In this document: in pieces, positions 6,633 to 7,154 of the stretch | Layout of the letters: every line of letters starts with the position of its first letter | Position numbering within the stretch: the stretch's first letter is position 1 | Assembly (NCBI GenBank): GCA_937141995.1 | Contig: CAKZQX010000070.1 | Coordinates: 1 to 7,154 of the forward strand | Direction of reading: 5' to 3' | Source of the DNA: an uncultured Chloroflexaceae bacterium | Lineage (GTDB): Bacteria > Chloroflexota > Chloroflexia > Chloroflexales > Chloroflexaceae | Length of the DNA: 7,154 nt | Program-made: the position numbers and the translations under genes | The notes under the pieces: model-generated | What the model saw: the letters and a program-made list of their open reading frames with translations, nothing else | Told to the model about the DNA's origin: nothing | Databases searched by the model: none

Positions 6633-6905
6633 ATGGATGGCTCGCTTAGACTCAGACGTTTCCTCGATGCTCAGGAGCGCGTAACGACCTGGCCCGCAAA
6701 ACAGCAGGACAAACGGCTGGTTCTGGAGTATCTGGCGACAAAGTTTGAAGCCGAACGCCACTACACCGAGAAAGAGGTCAATGCGCTGCTCAATGCATGG
6801 CACACCTTCGCGGACTATGCGCTACTCCGGCGCTACCTCTTCGATTATAGCTGGCTGGATCGAGAACGCGACGGGTCACGCTACTGGCGCCCGCACCTTA
6901 TTTGA
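6633..6905 (+). CDS. DUF2087 domain protein
   Basis: This small 90-residue protein consists almost entirely of the DUF2087 domain. Visible family features are 'LRRFLDAQERVTTWPAKQQDK' (split here as 'FLDAQ' and 'WPAKQQDK'), then 'VLEYLATKFE', 'YTEKEVNALLNAWHTFADYALLRRYL' read as consecutive helices, and a C-terminal 'WLDRERDGSRYWR'. The family is predicted to be a compact, winged-helix-like alpha/beta fold. It occurs alone or fused to transcriptional regulators, and its function is not established. There is no signal peptide or membrane segment. The open frame extends upstream to a GTG at 6600, but the ATG at 6633 has a perfect Shine-Dalgarno and starts just before the domain. It is transcribed divergently from rpe and has no clear functional link to its neighbours. 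Confidence 0.88.
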   Translation: MDGSLRLRRFLDAQERVTTWPAKQQDKRLVLEYLATKFEAERHYTEKEVNALLNAWHTFADYALLRRYLFDYSWLDRERDGSRYWRPHLI

Positions 6906-7023
6906 CATGAGTTACGCGGTGGGCGTCTGGACCACGAACAACACGACATGGGCGAAACCGGCGAAACGTCCCGTCCGTCATGCGGAAAAGATCATGAAAC
7001 TATGAGTCCGGATATGGAGATCG

Positions 7024-7048
7024 CTCCCGCACAGCTCCGGAGCGGGAG
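7024..7048. repeat. Inverted repeat with 7-bp arms and palindromic loop
   Basis: CTCCCGC (7024-7030) and GCGGGAG (7042-7048) form a GC-rich stem. The intervening sequence contains GCTCCGGAGC (7034-7043), itself a perfect palindrome that could pair in an alternative fold. It abuts the larger inverted repeat that starts at 7048. No T run follows, so it is not a classic terminator. Confidence 0.5.
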
Positions 7049-7095
7049 TCCCGGCGTCAGCCGGGGTGTGGCCGCATACCGGCTGACGCCGGGAC
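7048..7095. repeat. Perfect 17-bp inverted repeat with 14-nt loop
   Basis: The arms GTCCCGGCGTCAGCCGG (7048-7064) and CCGGCTGACGCCGGGAC (7079-7095) are exact reverse complements around a 14-nt spacer. This would be a very stable hairpin on either strand. It lies about 140 bp after the DUF2087 stop. There is no adjacent T tract in either direction. It could be a terminator without a U tract, a copy of a dispersed extragenic palindrome, or part of a small mobile repeat. The region 6906-7154 holds no recognisable gene. Confidence 0.7.
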
Positions 7096-7154
7096 GCCTG
7101 GGGCGCTGTCCGGTGTCGCAGGGCACCCGGCATGCCGTGGGACCGACGCGCATC

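Noticed and set aside
6435..6803. Minus-strand open frame across the rpe promoter and the DUF2087 gene
   Set aside because: It is antisense to a recognisable DUF2087 domain and covers the intergenic region, with no family match or ribosome binding site.
6907..7005. Short frame (32 codons) starting one base after the DUF2087 stop
   Set aside because: The ATG position suggests coupling, but there is no Shine-Dalgarno and the peptide has no recognisable feature. The same frame is also open antiparallel to DUF2087 coding, so chance is more likely.

Overview
The window looks like a chromosomal segment from a moderately GC-rich bacterium. The best guess is a filamentous Chloroflexota (Chloroflexales/Roseiflexus-like). 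That guess rests on the style of the stacked PAS/GAF sensor kinases, a DUF2087 protein and a LarC protein. It is inference from protein flavour only, since no rRNA or other marker gene is present.

Layout, left to right. The plus strand opens with the last 77 codons of a LarC-type nickel-insertion protein (3-236). Its end overlaps by 16 bp, tail to tail, the end of a minus-strand signalling block that reads 5481 down to 221. In order of transcription, the block holds a PAS-GAF-PAS sensor protein (4129-5481), a GAF-PAS-histidine kinase-receiver protein (1771-4125) and a receiver-GAF-GGDEF diguanylate cyclase (221-1774). Upstream is an AT-rich spacer (5482-5734) with a good ribosome binding site, a possible promoter and a near-perfect dyad. 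Next come ribulose-phosphate 3-epimerase on the minus strand (5735-6409), a divergent intergenic region (6410-6632) with an extended -10 element for rpe, and a small DUF2087 protein on the plus strand (6633-6905). The right edge (6906-7154) has no recognisable gene but contains two adjacent inverted repeats, one with perfect 17-bp arms.

The main result is that the two sensor/kinase reading frames are one frame. From the ATG at 5481 to the TGA at 1771 there are 1237 codons, interrupted only by a single TAG at 4129-4131. The stop lies in the linker between a PAS domain and a GAF domain. The downstream piece has no ATG near its start and no Shine-Dalgarno sequence. This was very probably one hybrid histidine kinase of about 1236 residues, now split by a nonsense codon. 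Alternatives are readthrough, reinitiation or a sequence error.

Functionally, the block reads as a sensory route to cyclic di-GMP. Several PAS/GAF sensors feed a kinase with intact H, N, G1, F and G2 boxes. The kinase has its own receiver, and a second receiver sits on a diguanylate cyclase with intact GGEEF and RxxD inhibitory site. The cyclase gene overlaps the kinase gene by ATGA, so the two are probably translationally coupled. The metabolic gene rpe, DUF2087 and larC appear to be unrelated neighbours.
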